IMG/VR virus record: IMGVR_UViG_3300042349_000834
Coordinates: 1 to 64,000 of that record
Source: a virus
Strand: one strand, 5' to 3'
Length of the DNA stretch: 64,000 bases
Shown: positions 34,780 to 42,090 of the stretch, one piece after another
Numbering within the stretch: position 1 is the first letter of the stretch
Layout of the letters: the number at the start of each line of letters is the position of its first letter
Program-made: the position numbers and the translations under genes
The notes under the pieces: generated by a model
Database searches by the model: none
What the model saw: the letters and a program-made list of their open reading frames with translations, nothing else
What the model was told of the DNA's origin: nothing

Positions 34780-35037
34780 CTATTTACTAGTCGTAATTTT
34801 ATTATAAAGCACAAGAGATAATGTCGCACCAGCAACACCCATAAAAATACCTGCTGGACTTAGGCTACTATATTGACCAATCATATATAATATGGCTCCG
34901 CCCATGTAAGATCCTGCAACTCCTAGAGCTACGGTTTTAACAAAGCCGAAATTTTCTTCGCCAGGAACTAGGCTCTTAGCGATAGATCCAACGAATAAAC
35001 CATAGACACACCATACTAATATATTAAACATTGGCAT
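34780..35037 (-). CDS. GlsB/YeaQ/YmgE-family small membrane protein
   Basis: An 85-residue protein with three hydrophobic segments and the family glycine pattern: WCVYGLFVGSIAKSLVPG, ALGVAGSYMGGAIL, and SPAGIFMGVAGATLSLVLY. Such proteins are small inner-membrane proteins tied to envelope stress. In a phage they may help lysis or membrane protection. The start overlaps the preceding stop, and a second ATG at 35031 is possible. Confidence 0.75.
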   Translation of the reverse strand: MPMFNILVWCVYGLFVGSIAKSLVPGEENFGFVKTVALGVAGSYMGGAILYMIGQYSSLSPAGIFMGVAGATLSLVLYNKITTSK

Positions 35038-35422
35038 TCTCCACTAGTGTTTGAATCTCATCATCCGTGAGAATTTCTCCTGTTTCTAACAAAGCATCCA
35101 GAATACTTAATGAGTATTTATTATAATCTTCTTTGTTCATTTCTCTACGAAGAATTTTTTTAATTCTCATTTTAGTAAACCAACCTTTTCTTGAACTAAA
35201 GGTTTTTATTTGTTCACCATACATTGAATATTTATCTTGTGCTGTAGATTGGGAGGTTAGTTTATTCTTATTACATTCTTGTAGTATTCTTACACATGTT
35301 AGTATTATGCTTATCATCATTAAAATAGTAACAATAGCAAATCCGTACATATCGTCTTTAGGTACAGTAGACTTTTCTAAAATTTTAATAGCTATAGCTT
35401 TGAGTTTTTCATTATCAGCCAT
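35024..35422 (-). CDS. Small membrane protein
   Basis: 132 residues from the ATG at 35422, which is preceded by AAGGAGATAAAT, a strong ribosome site. The longer reading from 35473 has no support. One clear membrane segment (GFAIVTILMMISIILTCVRIL, about residues 25-45) is followed by a basic, helical C-terminal half. It could be a spanin-like or holin-like component, but no family is recognised. Confidence 0.68.
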   Translation of the reverse strand: MADNEKLKAIAIKILEKSTVPKDDMYGFAIVTILMMISIILTCVRILQECNKNKLTSQSTAQDKYSMYGEQIKTFSSRKGWFTKMRIKKILRREMNKEDYNKYSLSILDALLETGEILTDDEIQTLVENANV

Positions 35423-35427
35423 AGTAT

Positions 35428-35787
35428 TTATCTCCTTGGTGTTTTGGGAATTGGACAGTTTCCGTCTGGGCAATTTATTGGAGCTGAGTATATCTTGATT
35501 GGAGGAGCTGATGGAGTAATTGATTTGATTGGTCCCACAGAAAGAGAACCTTTATCAATTTCACAATATGTGCAATCAATTTTAAGAATACCATCACCAC
35601 TCATATACCAACCCTTACCCTTGCAAATTGGACAATCTTTTCTTTTATACTTTTGGGTGACTTCCTGTACATGCTTGGCTTTAATAATGCCTCCAGCAAG
35701 AGTCACAGGGGCTGTTGTGGAGCCATAGTAACTAGACTCAGCAAACAACAAACTAACACAGAATAAACCAACAAATAATTTATTCAT
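35428..35787 (-). CDS. Exported protein with DnaJ-like Cys motif
   Basis: A 119-residue protein with a probable signal peptide (MNKLFVGLFCVSLLFAESS; Lys then hydrophobic then Ala-x-Ser). The mature part has KDCPICKGKGWYMSGDG and CTYCEID, two Cys pairs spaced as in the DnaJ zinc-finger. It ends with CPDGNCPIPKT. If exported the Cys may be disulfide-linked. Role unknown; placed among envelope-type genes. Confidence 0.65.
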   Translation of the reverse strand: MNKLFVGLFCVSLLFAESSYYGSTTAPVTLAGGIIKAKHVQEVTQKYKRKDCPICKGKGWYMSGDGILKIDCTYCEIDKGSLSVGPIKSITPSAPPIKIYSAPINCPDGNCPIPKTPRR

Positions 35788-35788
35788 T

Positions 35789-35971
35789 TTATTTTCTCCA
35801 TGGAAGAATATTGTCTACCAAATCTCTTAAAGGTTTTTTTGGTTTTGGCTTAACAGGACCATCTGGCTTATTCTCAGGAGAATTTTTATTAAATATCTTG
35901 ATAATAGCCAAAATAAAATTTAGAAGCATTTGTATTGCTCTATTTAGAGCTATTCTATCTATTAATCTCAT
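35789..35971 (-). CDS. Short protein with one membrane helix
   Basis: A 60-residue protein: an N-terminal amphipathic or membrane helix (AIQMLLNFILAIIKIF) followed by a Pro/Lys-rich linker (KPDGPVKPKPKKP) and a Trp-Arg end. It may anchor to the inner membrane with a basic tail. It is the first gene downstream of the GGTGTAT element at 36010. Confidence 0.6.
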   Translation of the reverse strand: MRLIDRIALNRAIQMLLNFILAIIKIFNKNSPENKPDGPVKPKPKKPLRDLVDNILPWRK

Positions 35972-36009
35972 AGAAATAATCTCTGTAGAAAGGAAGGATT
36001 ATAGTATAA

Positions 36010-36016
36010 ATACACC
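36010..36016 (-). promoter_or_regulatory. GGTGTAT element, leftward copy of the divergent pair
   Basis: GGTGTAT read on the minus strand, followed by TTATACTATAATCC, which holds a TATAAT-like block. It lies 39 bases before the gene at 35971 and is back-to-back with the plus-strand copy at 36041-36047. One of eight copies in the window, each facing the gene it precedes. Confidence 0.58.
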
Positions 36017-36040
36017 AATTATAATTTAGTTTGTTTTTTA

Positions 36041-36047
36041 GGTGTAT
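36041..36047 (+). promoter_or_regulatory. GGTGTAT element, rightward copy of the divergent pair
   Basis: TTTTTTAGGTGTATCC on the plus strand, then TTTATTATGATACA. It is the only plus-strand copy, and it points toward the only plus-strand gene in this region (36119-36289), 72 bases before its ATG. Orientation matching the gene is the best single argument that the motif is a promoter element. Confidence 0.6.
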
Positions 36048-36118
36048 CCTTTATTATGATACATTCAACCCTCTAATTGGGGGTAACTTCTAATGTAAAT
36101 TTTAAAAAGGCTAACTTT

Positions 36119-36289
36119 ATGACATATGATAATGATGGACCGATTTATAGTGTTTTGAATGGGAAACCGTGTTATTGCTGCAATTCGTGGGGGACCTGCG
36201 ACAATTTTGGAGAGGCTATGTGTGCCAATATTGATGGCATATGCTACGGCGACTTCGAAACTTGTTGGGCCAATTTAGGAGATTGCTAA
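36119..36289 (+). CDS. Cysteine-rich 56-residue protein on the opposite strand
   Basis: ATG at 36119 with AAAAAGG about eight bases before it. The 56-residue product has eight Cys (C18, C20, C21, C27, C35, C42, C49 and the final residue C56) and many Gly/Trp/Asn. No signal peptide is visible. It lies among minus-strand genes but has its own GGTGTAT element facing it. No known family. A compact metal-binding or disulfide-rich peptide is likely. Confidence 0.6.
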   Translation: MTYDNDGPIYSVLNGKPCYCCNSWGTCDNFGEAMCANIDGICYGDFETCWANLGDC

Positions 36290-36371
36290 AATCTATCCTG
36301 GATATAATCTTTGATTATGTCGTAGATAAATCCGCCCCATAGTATTATTACTCCTGTGGCGGTCAGTTTTC
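36290..36371 (-). other. Short gap with possible ATG-less membrane peptide
   Basis: Between the Cys-rich gene and the papain-like peptidase one minus-strand frame stays open to a TAG at about 36290 and reads KLTATGVIILWGGFIYDIIK then DYIQDRF, a typical small membrane peptide. It has no ATG, GTG or TTG start in place. A CTG or coupling to the peptidase stop would be required. Listed so it is not missed, not as a firm gene. Confidence 0.3.
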
Positions 36372-37295
36372 TTATAGATAATCTTCGAATCCGTAGCTCG
36401 GTAGTTTTTGTAAAGGAAAGCCATCAAAACCACTAAAAGCATAAGAGCCATTAGCAGATAGCATTCCAGCAGCAACATCAGCGTGGATTAAAAACGACCC
36501 TTCTGGAATAGGACCCCATTCTGGATGTCCACCATCATTCCATTTACCCCAGCTATTTTGAACGAGAAAAGCTGGTTCACTACCAGTATCATCACAAGCT
36601 ATCCAGGCCATACAATGACCCCAGTTACCAGATGTTCTAGCAAATCCCTTTTTATCTCTAGTATTGCTAAATCCATAATTAGAGCATACAGCTAATCCAT
36701 AACCATTAGCTAAAGCATCACGGGCTTCTTCTACTGTTCGTATTAATGAAGCAGTCTTGATCTGGTGATCGTTAGAGAGATCTAGTACTTTATCTGGAAG
36801 ACCTCTACCGCCCCAGCCCGCCCCTAAATTACCATTATATTTACTGAAATCTACAAAACCATAATTCTTTCTCACTACAAGACCACCAACCTTACTAACA
36901 AATTCAGCTGCTCTAGCACAACTCATACCCTGTCCACTAAACCCTCTATATCCATAGATAGCTTCTGTTGCACCCCTTGCTATCCAATCCTCTCTCTCAT
37001 TATGTATATCTATTTCTACAGCTCGGGTTACATCACAAGCATTTCGCGTTCCGTGACTAACACAATCTCCAGTAGTTTGTCTTTCATTATAAGGATGTTT
37101 ATCAAACTTTAACACACTTTTGTATGGTGTTGAAAGCTTACCTTTGCCACTACCACTAATTTTTTTACTAGCATCTCCAAATAATGGATACTTGGAAGTT
37201 TCCATTAAGTGATCAAACACATGCTGTTCAAATAAACAACCGCTAAAACCCTTACGATAATTGTCATATAATTCTTTTGGAGTATATCGTGGCAT
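36372..37295 (-). CDS. Papain-like (C1) cysteine peptidase
   Basis: A 307-residue protein with the C1 triad in order: QTTGDCVSHGTRNACDV (oxyanion Gln and catalytic Cys), NWGHCMAWIACDD (catalytic His) and AFLVQNSWGKWN (Asn with Trp). Spacing fits papain-type enzymes. There is no clear signal peptide. Gene neighbours are membrane and virion-type proteins, so it may be a virion-associated or lysis-related peptidase. C1 peptidases are uncommon in phages. Confidence 0.8.
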   Translation of the reverse strand: MPRYTPKELYDNYRKGFSGCLFEQHVFDHLMETSKYPLFGDASKKISGSGKGKLSTPYKSVLKFDKHPYNERQTTGDCVSHGTRNACDVTRAVEIDIHNEREDWIARGATEAIYGYRGFSGQGMSCARAAEFVSKVGGLVVRKNYGFVDFSKYNGNLGAGWGGRGLPDKVLDLSNDHQIKTASLIRTVEEARDALANGYGLAVCSNYGFSNTRDKKGFARTSGNWGHCMAWIACDDTGSEPAFLVQNSWGKWNDGGHPEWGPIPEGSFLIHADVAAGMLSANGSYAFSGFDGFPLQKLPSYGFEDYL

Positions 37296-37786
37296 TATTT
37301 TGATCCCATGTTACAAGCCCAAGCTAAAGCATTAAGACCTTCTGCAGCTTTAACTCGTAGCTCTTTGGATAGTAGAATATGATCATCGCCTATAGCTGCA
37401 ACAACAACTTCTTTAGCTTCTTTTGCTAAATCTGGATATTTGCCTTTTATGTCTAGTTTAAGCATCACACCAGCTAAGCTATTTGCTTGACGAATTTCTT
37501 CAGTACTCTTAACTACTTCGTCTTCTCCATCAAGCTCCACAAGCTTTGCCAAATCAATGTAAAGATCTCTAAGTCTTTTAGCATCGTTTTTAGCCCCTGC
37601 TTCTTTTAGAAGAACAACAACATCATCTGCTTCTTTTTTGACGGCTGGGTCTGTTGGTTCTGGTAGCTCTAAAACATCAACTACTGCTGGTTTGTTTGGA
37701 CCAAGAATATTTGAAAAGTCTGGCTTAAGCAAACCAACAACAATTAATAGACCAGCTAATACTAGTAGTACGTTTTTTTGATTCAT
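37295..37786 (-). CDS. Membrane-anchored helical protein
   Basis: A 163-residue protein with an N-terminal membrane anchor (VLLVLAGLLIVVGLL) and then a long, acidic, helical exterior. Ends with a short Cys/Met tail. It overlaps the peptidase gene by one base, suggesting they work together at the membrane. Family not recognised. Confidence 0.65.
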   Translation of the reverse strand: MNQKNVLLVLAGLLIVVGLLKPDFSNILGPNKPAVVDVLELPEPTDPAVKKEADDVVVLLKEAGAKNDAKRLRDLYIDLAKLVELDGEDEVVKSTEEIRQANSLAGVMLKLDIKGKYPDLAKEAKEVVVAAIGDDHILLSKELRVKAAEGLNALAWACNMGSK

Positions 37787-38175
37787 GATACCTTATCCTC
37801 ATTTTGTTTACTGCATACATTGGGACTTAAATATGGGAACATCTGGTCTGCTACCTTAACAGCTTCAGAACATCCGCTCTGAACAGCAAGATCACGAGTT
37901 TGCTTCCATGAAACTACTAGCTTAAAAAATGTATCTTCTGAATCTGTTTTCTTTGGAACAACAACAGGAGAAACAGCAGGAACATTTACTACTGGGAGAG
38001 AAGTATTGTCTGTTGCTCCTCTGAGTTTTTCAATCATAGAACCTAATAGCTTTTGTACTGGATTAAGCTTATCCTTAAACATAACCCATAGTACGATACC
38101 AACACCAGCATATAGAGCCAAGTCCATTGTGCTCAATCTACTACTAAACTCTTGGAAACTTTCTGTAAAATTCAT
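37783..38175 (-). CDS. Small membrane protein
   Basis: A 130-residue protein with one membrane segment (LALYAGVGIVLWVMF, about residues 18-33) and a hydrophilic C-terminal part with two Cys. It overlaps the gene at 37295 by 4 bases. Part of the same envelope gene run. No family assigned. Confidence 0.62.
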   Translation of the reverse strand: MNFTESFQEFSSRLSTMDLALYAGVGIVLWVMFKDKLNPVQKLLGSMIEKLRGATDNTSLPVVNVPAVSPVVVPKKTDSEDTFFKLVVSWKQTRDLAVQSGCSEAVKVADQMFPYLSPNVCSKQNEDKVS

Positions 38176-38186
38176 TTTAGCCTCTC

Positions 38187-38612
38187 TTATTTATCTGAAA
38201 CTGATGGAGTTTTATCTACGTCCGGAGTAATTACAACACTTGGATCAATGAAAATGCCATTATTCCTAAAAGTAATGACAAAAGCATCAATTGAAGAACT
38301 TACTAAAAGCATTAACAATTGCTTGACATACTTCTGTATAATAGGCTGTAAAAGTTTTGGCACAAATGGAAAATTCACTAAAGTAAAAACTTGATCATAA
38401 AAGTTGCTAATCATAGTCATAGCAAGTGTTTTTTTATCAACCCCTTTAAGAGAGGGGTTATTATCTTCTATCTTTTGAATTACTTCGGCTGTAGCCAATT
38501 GCAATACGTTCCATGCTTGTGGCATTGCTACTGCTTTGGCGTTTTTAAGTATTTCTTTAGCTTTAGCTACTAAATTTCCAAGATCATTTACTGGCAGGTT
38601 TTGGTTTTCCAT
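38187..38612 (-). CDS. Hypothetical protein
   Basis: A 141-residue protein with a helical, Ala/Lys-rich first third and a hydrophobic stretch (LLQPIIQKYVKQLLMLLVSS) that may be membrane-associated. It ends in a Thr/Pro/Asp tail. It overlaps the holin-like gene by 29 bases. Function unknown. Confidence 0.6.
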   Translation of the reverse strand: MENQNLPVNDLGNLVAKAKEILKNAKAVAMPQAWNVLQLATAEVIQKIEDNNPSLKGVDKKTLAMTMISNFYDQVFTLVNFPFVPKLLQPIIQKYVKQLLMLLVSSSIDAFVITFRNNGIFIDPSVVITPDVDKTPSVSDK

Positions 38613-38916
38613 TTGTTTTTCTCTTTTTTCTTACTGTTGCTGGTTTGTCGTTCTTTTTGTTTGCTTCTTTTCTTTCTTCTGGAGTGGCTGTACTCCACCA
38701 AGTCTTTTTTAGGTCTGTTCTTCCTTTTACATATTTAAATAATACAGTTAGCTGTCCAATAATAAGGATTGTTGCTTCTAGACCTCTTGTAGTTTCTTGA
38801 ATTAGGTCTTCTTTTTGAGAATTTTCACCTATAAGACCCATAAGATATAATCCGCTAAAAATAAAACTAACTACTGTAAACCAAAATTCTGAACTTTTCC
38901 AACCGGGCTTAATCAT
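38584..38916 (-). CDS. Holin-like small membrane protein
   Basis: A 110-residue protein with PGWKSSEFWFTVVSFIFSG then LYLMGLIG, and a second hydrophobic stretch (LEATILIIGQLTVLFKYV), giving two membrane segments, followed by a highly basic tail. This layout (short, two-pass, charged C terminus, K-x-S-E-F-W start) matches many phage holins. It starts about 43 bases after the GGTGTAT element at 38959. A holin role is inferred. Confidence 0.55.
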   Translation of the reverse strand: MIKPGWKSSEFWFTVVSFIFSGLYLMGLIGENSQKEDLIQETTRGLEATILIIGQLTVLFKYVKGRTDLKKTWWSTATPEERKEANKKNDKPATVRKKRKTNGKPKPASK

Positions 38917-38958
38917 AATAGTTTATCTCCTATGTTAAAGACTGCTATTATATACTAT

Positions 38959-38965
38959 ATACACC
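38959..38965 (-). promoter_or_regulatory. GGTGTAT element upstream of the holin-like gene
   Basis: GGTGTATATAGTATATAAT on the minus strand, with a TATAAT block six bases after the core. It overlaps the end of the HNH gene and precedes the ATG at 38916 by about 43 bases, the same distance seen at the other sites. Confidence 0.55.
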
Positions 38966-38966
38966 G

Positions 38967-39653
38967 CTACAAGATCTTATCTGATTTAGCAATATTCAAA
39001 TCCCACCACAATGGCTGCATATTAGTATAGTGAAAACAAATTTTTTGCTGTTCTGGATCAGAAAGGTCAAAACTGGCGCATGGAATTATGTGGTCAATAT
39101 GCCATCCTTTGGGGCCATAGGCTTCCCAGTTCAGTCTAGGATCTTTATAAAATTGTGATTCCAGATGTTGTTTAAACTCTTCAATAGAACAACCCAATAA
39201 TTCTGTTGTAGCTTGAGATTTATAGTATCCTTTAATACTAGCTACTATTCTTTTTTGTAAAATACTTTTTAACCTATAAGAAAGATCAGAATAATATTTT
39301 TTATGCTGCCACTTATTTGCACTTTGTCTAATTTTTTCTTTATTATTAATCCTATAATTTTTCATATACTCGGGCTTATTTAGTCTTTGTTCTTTCTGAT
39401 AAGCTAGCTTAGTTTCTCGTTGTCTTGAATATCTTTGTTTATCTATTGTTTTATTATGCTCTTTATTTTTAATTTTATAGTCTTTAGATTTTTTTATTCT
39501 ATCTTCTCTATTTTTAATATATCTATTGTGCTGATTAGCCTTATCACAACTTTTACACTGAGCTAGTTTGCCATATTTACCAGTTTTACTATTCGGAAAA
39601 TCATTAAGTTGTTTTGTAATATTACATTGATTACATGTTTTGGTTTGAGTCAT
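38967..39653 (-). CDS. HNH endonuclease, probably free-standing homing type
   Basis: 228 residues from the ATG at 39653 (a GTG at 39662 would add three). The N-terminal zinc ribbon (CNQCNITK, then AQCKSCDKAN) is followed by a long Lys/Arg-rich helical linker and the HNH core WHIDHIIPCASF, with MQPLWWDLNIAKSDKI as the Asn/Lys end. This architecture recurs in mobile phage endonucleases. It lies between structural genes and does not break them. Confidence 0.72.
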   Translation of the reverse strand: MTQTKTCNQCNITKQLNDFPNSKTGKYGKLAQCKSCDKANQHNRYIKNREDRIKKSKDYKIKNKEHNKTIDKQRYSRQRETKLAYQKEQRLNKPEYMKNYRINNKEKIRQSANKWQHKKYYSDLSYRLKSILQKRIVASIKGYYKSQATTELLGCSIEEFKQHLESQFYKDPRLNWEAYGPKGWHIDHIIPCASFDLSDPEQQKICFHYTNMQPLWWDLNIAKSDKIL

Positions 39654-39671
39654 AATAAACACGGTTTAGTA

Positions 39672-40544
39672 TTATGCGTTTTGATCAACAAATCCGAAAC
39701 AAACCGTACAATAATTTTCACTAACAGTATAATTGAAAGTTACAGTAGTTACAGTTCCATCTATTCGAATTATATTATATCCTTCTTCTCCGGTAAACTG
39801 AGAATATTGTGTAGCATTTACTGGATTTTGATATGTTGTAAGTGTTTCCCATATTGGAGTAAATGATGCTGATACTTGTACAGGAACTGGGGTACCTCCT
39901 TGACCAACGCTAGCAAATGCAACCAACGCGTCGGTAACAGGTTGACTAAAAGTTGCAGTAAAAATACCAGATTGAGTATTCTTAATTTGAGTTCCACTAA
40001 GTGGTACTCCGTAAGCTTCGGGGAAGGTTGTGCCACCAACCATACCATCGTGGGCATCCATACCTCCGCCAGTTTGTGTTATTGAGATTGTGATATTGTT
40101 TTGACCAATTCCAGAAGCGGAGGTTGAAGTAACAGAGCTGATATTCATCCACTGAAACCCAGAACTACCAAAACTACAAAACTTCTCACCAGAATAAGGA
40201 GCTGGCCAGTTTACTAACCAAGGATAGCTTGCATAACTATATGCTCTCGTAATCTCCCCTTCTGCTCCAATATAAAGCCATACTCCTGTCTCGTATCGGA
40301 CAGTTTCGTCTCCATAGGTATAGGTCTCACGACCATAAGGAGCATATCCAATAGGAGCAAGAGTTCTGTCACCAGAAACCCATCCTATCATTTTGACACT
40401 AGCAACTGAATCTGTACAACTTTCTGATGTACTTCCAAATACTAGATTCTCGCCAAGGAATATTTTAGAAACACTATTATCTCCTAATTTAATAGAAGTT
40501 ATGTTAGAGTTACTTAAAAATATATCACTATTTACTGTTGGCAT
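39672..40544 (-). CDS. Fibre or tail-type structural protein
   Basis: A 290-residue protein. The start SKIFLGENLVFGS after ITSIKLGDNSV is a short beta-structural head often found on phage fibre and baseplate proteins. The remaining Gly/Thr/Ser-rich stretch is typical beta-sandwich or fibre sequence with few charges. A receptor-binding or decoration role is likely, but no fold is identified. Confidence 0.6.
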   Translation of the reverse strand: MPTVNSDIFLSNSNITSIKLGDNSVSKIFLGENLVFGSTSESCTDSVASVKMIGWVSGDRTLAPIGYAPYGRETYTYGDETVRYETGVWLYIGAEGEITRAYSYASYPWLVNWPAPYSGEKFCSFGSSGFQWMNISSVTSTSASGIGQNNITISITQTGGGMDAHDGMVGGTTFPEAYGVPLSGTQIKNTQSGIFTATFSQPVTDALVAFASVGQGGTPVPVQVSASFTPIWETLTTYQNPVNATQYSQFTGEEGYNIIRIDGTVTTVTFNYTVSENYCTVCFGFVDQNA

Positions 40545-40556
40545 ACAAATTTATCC

Positions 40557-40817
40557 TTAGCCATTAACTATGTATAGTGTATTAGTATCTTTTGTAGCAA
40601 GAGCATCGTAGTTGCTTTGAGAAATACTAATCATATTTGTTATACGAATAGAATTATTAACTAAGCTAGTATTGCTTTGAACTAAACCAGAATGAAGAAC
40701 AGATACTGGGACTTTTTTTGTTAAAGCAGACCCTGATGGATCGTCCATAATTAAAAATATATCATCACTAGTCAGAGCACTAGCTGCTGGAAATTCATTA
40801 ATACGTTGTATACTCAT
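40557..40817 (-). CDS. Small fibre/baseplate-associated protein
   Basis: An 86-residue protein with FLIMDDPSG near the start and the C-terminal ISQSNYDALATKDTNTLYIV, a motif (Tyr-Asp-Ala-Leu then T-L-Y-x-V) common at the ends of phage structural and fibre-tip proteins. Placed between two other small structural genes. Coded as one unit with the neighbours. Confidence 0.58.
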   Translation of the reverse strand: MSIQRINEFPAASALTSDDIFLIMDDPSGSALTKKVPVSVLHSGLVQSNTSLVNNSIRITNMISISQSNYDALATKDTNTLYIVNG

Positions 40818-41030
40818 TTAACCACCTATTACTGTTTGGTCGCCGACTAATTGAACAAAAATACCATTATAGAATCTATTATCATATTTTGTTTCAATAT
40901 CACTAATTGTTGGAGTGTTTTTAACATACGTGTCGATTGTTGAGTATTCTCCGGTAACTGTTGTTGTAACAACGGTTGTTCCGTTTTTTATTTGATTAGC
41001 ACTAATTGCTTTATTTATATCGTTTGCCAT
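40818..41030 (-). CDS. Small structural-type protein
   Basis: A 70-residue protein, polar and Thr/Asn-rich with beta-prone runs (TVVTTTVTGEYSTIDTY). It starts three bases after the stop of the upstream gene and touches the next one with no gap. No motif is recognised. The neighbours suggest a virion component. Confidence 0.5.
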   Translation of the reverse strand: MANDINKAISANQIKNGTTVVTTTVTGEYSTIDTYVKNTPTISDIETKYDNRFYNGIFVQLVGDQTVIGG

Positions 41031-41033
41031 AAA

Positions 41034-41351
41034 TTACCTTTCTATTCTGTCTTCTAAAGTTTCTAAAGTTTTGCCAAGCATTGCTATTTGAATTTTCAGT
41101 TCTGTCATAACTTCTGTATTTCTTTGAAGAGCCAGCGCGAAAGCTGCTTGACTTTCTTTGTTAGAAGCTAACCTTTCCATAATAAATTGTTTATCATGAA
41201 GGTATGGAGATTGTGTTTCTATCATAACCAAAACCTCTGATTTAGTTGCCATATTTCTACCAATAGCCACCCAAAATCCAACCATTGTTACTATAATTCC
41301 AATACTTGTTGTGGCTATGTTCTCCCAGAAATGAATAATGGTTTCAGACAT
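41034..41351 (-). CDS. Membrane-anchored coiled-coil protein
   Basis: A 105-residue protein with one N-terminal membrane segment (ATTSIGIIVTMVGFWVAIG) and a C-terminal coiled coil (MTELKIQIAMLGKTLETLED). It begins about 50 bases after the GGTGTAT element at 41401 and follows a terminator. The layout would suit a tail-associated or lysis-accessory protein. Family not named. Confidence 0.62.
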   Translation of the reverse strand: MSETIIHFWENIATTSIGIIVTMVGFWVAIGRNMATKSEVLVMIETQSPYLHDKQFIMERLASNKESQAAFALALQRNTEVMTELKIQIAMLGKTLETLEDRIER

Positions 41352-41400
41352 TATGGAAGCCTTTTATAAGATTTTTAGAAAGTGTTATTCTTTAGATATA

Positions 41401-41407
41401 ATACACC
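41401..41407 (-). promoter_or_regulatory. GGTGTAT element after a terminator
   Basis: TTTTTTATAGGTGTATTATATC on the minus strand. It follows directly on the T-run of the terminator at 41411-41443 and precedes the gene starting at 41351 by about 50 bases. It would start a new transcript just after the previous one ends. Confidence 0.6.
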
Positions 41408-41410
41408 TAT

Positions 41411-41443
41411 AAAAAAAGAACCAGAAAGATGATTCCTGGTTCT
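41411..41443 (-). terminator. Rho-independent terminator for the 41472-42014 gene
   Basis: On the minus strand AGAACCAGGAA pairs with TTTCTGGTTCT around a 5-base loop (11 bp, one G-U pair), followed at once by a T-run of at least five. It lies about 30 bases after the stop of the structural gene and just before the GGTGTAT element at 41401. Strong and correctly oriented. Confidence 0.88.
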
Positions 41444-41471
41444 CTTCTTATTGGTAGAATTTAATTAACTA

Positions 41472-42014
41472 TTAGCCATTTTTAGCTGGATAGTTTTTTG
41501 CAATAGCAACAGGAGCGCCACTCTTGAATCTCATAGAACCGGGAACGCTTCTGGTGGGACTAGCAGCATTATCTGTACCTGGGGTTTCTGTAACAGCTGT
41601 TGGGGCAGTTGTGAACCTACCTGTGTAAAGACTAAAGTAGCCAGCTCTGATAGCGGTTGCGGTGCCGGGTGATCTGTAGCTTTCTCTCTTGTTAATGCTT
41701 CTTAATTGACCAGGAACATTAGCTGTAGTTGATAAAGCACTACTGGCAACTCCACCAAGCTCTGAGGTTACTTTGGCAGTTATGGGCTTGACATGATCGT
41801 GGGCGATAGTTCCTTCAGAAATAGCCTTGTTTGTGTAATCTCCATCAATAACTGTTGAAGCGAAAACACCAACATTTACTTGTCCTAGTGAACTATTCTC
41901 TAAGACAGAGGATACTGTGCCGACTCTTTTAGCTGTACCGTGATTATTATTTGTAGAGCTACCACTCCAGTATGTGCCTGTTGAGGCTGCTCCACCTTGT
42001 TGAATTGTAGCCAT
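41472..42014 (-). CDS. Probable abundant virion structural protein
   Basis: About 180 residues from the ATG at 42014, which has GGAG nine bases before it. An upstream ATG at 42029 is weaker. The protein is Ser/Thr/Ala/Gly-rich with beta-prone, low-charge composition (GGAASTGTYWSGSSTNN). It forms its own transcription unit: a GGTGTAT element about 57 bases upstream and a strong terminator after it. That arrangement suggests a highly expressed virion component such as a decoration protein, which is inference. Confidence 0.65.
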   Translation of the reverse strand: MATIQQGGAASTGTYWSGSSTNNNHGTAKRVGTVSSVLENSSLGQVNVGVFASTVIDGDYTNKAISEGTIAHDHVKPITAKVTSELGGVASSALSTTANVPGQLRSINKRESYRSPGTATAIRAGYFSLYTGRFTTAPTAVTETPGTDNAASPTRSVPGSMRFKSGAPVAIAKNYPAKNG

Positions 42015-42070
42015 TTTATAAAACTCCATGAAGATTTAAGGAAAGAAACAAGTATATACTTATTATTCGT

Positions 42071-42077
42071 ATACACC
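42071..42077 (-). promoter_or_regulatory. GGTGTAT element upstream of the isolated structural gene
   Basis: TTTTTAGGTGTATACG on the minus strand, in the 60-base gap after the DeoC-like gene and about 57 bases before the ATG at 42014. With the terminator at 41411 it bounds a one-gene transcript. Confidence 0.6.
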
Positions 42078-42090
42078 TAAAAACAGAGAA

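Noticed and set aside
38439-38459. Inverted repeat AACCCCT/AGGGGTT as a possible terminator
   Set aside because: It lies in the middle of the coding region of 38187-38612 and has no T-run on either strand.
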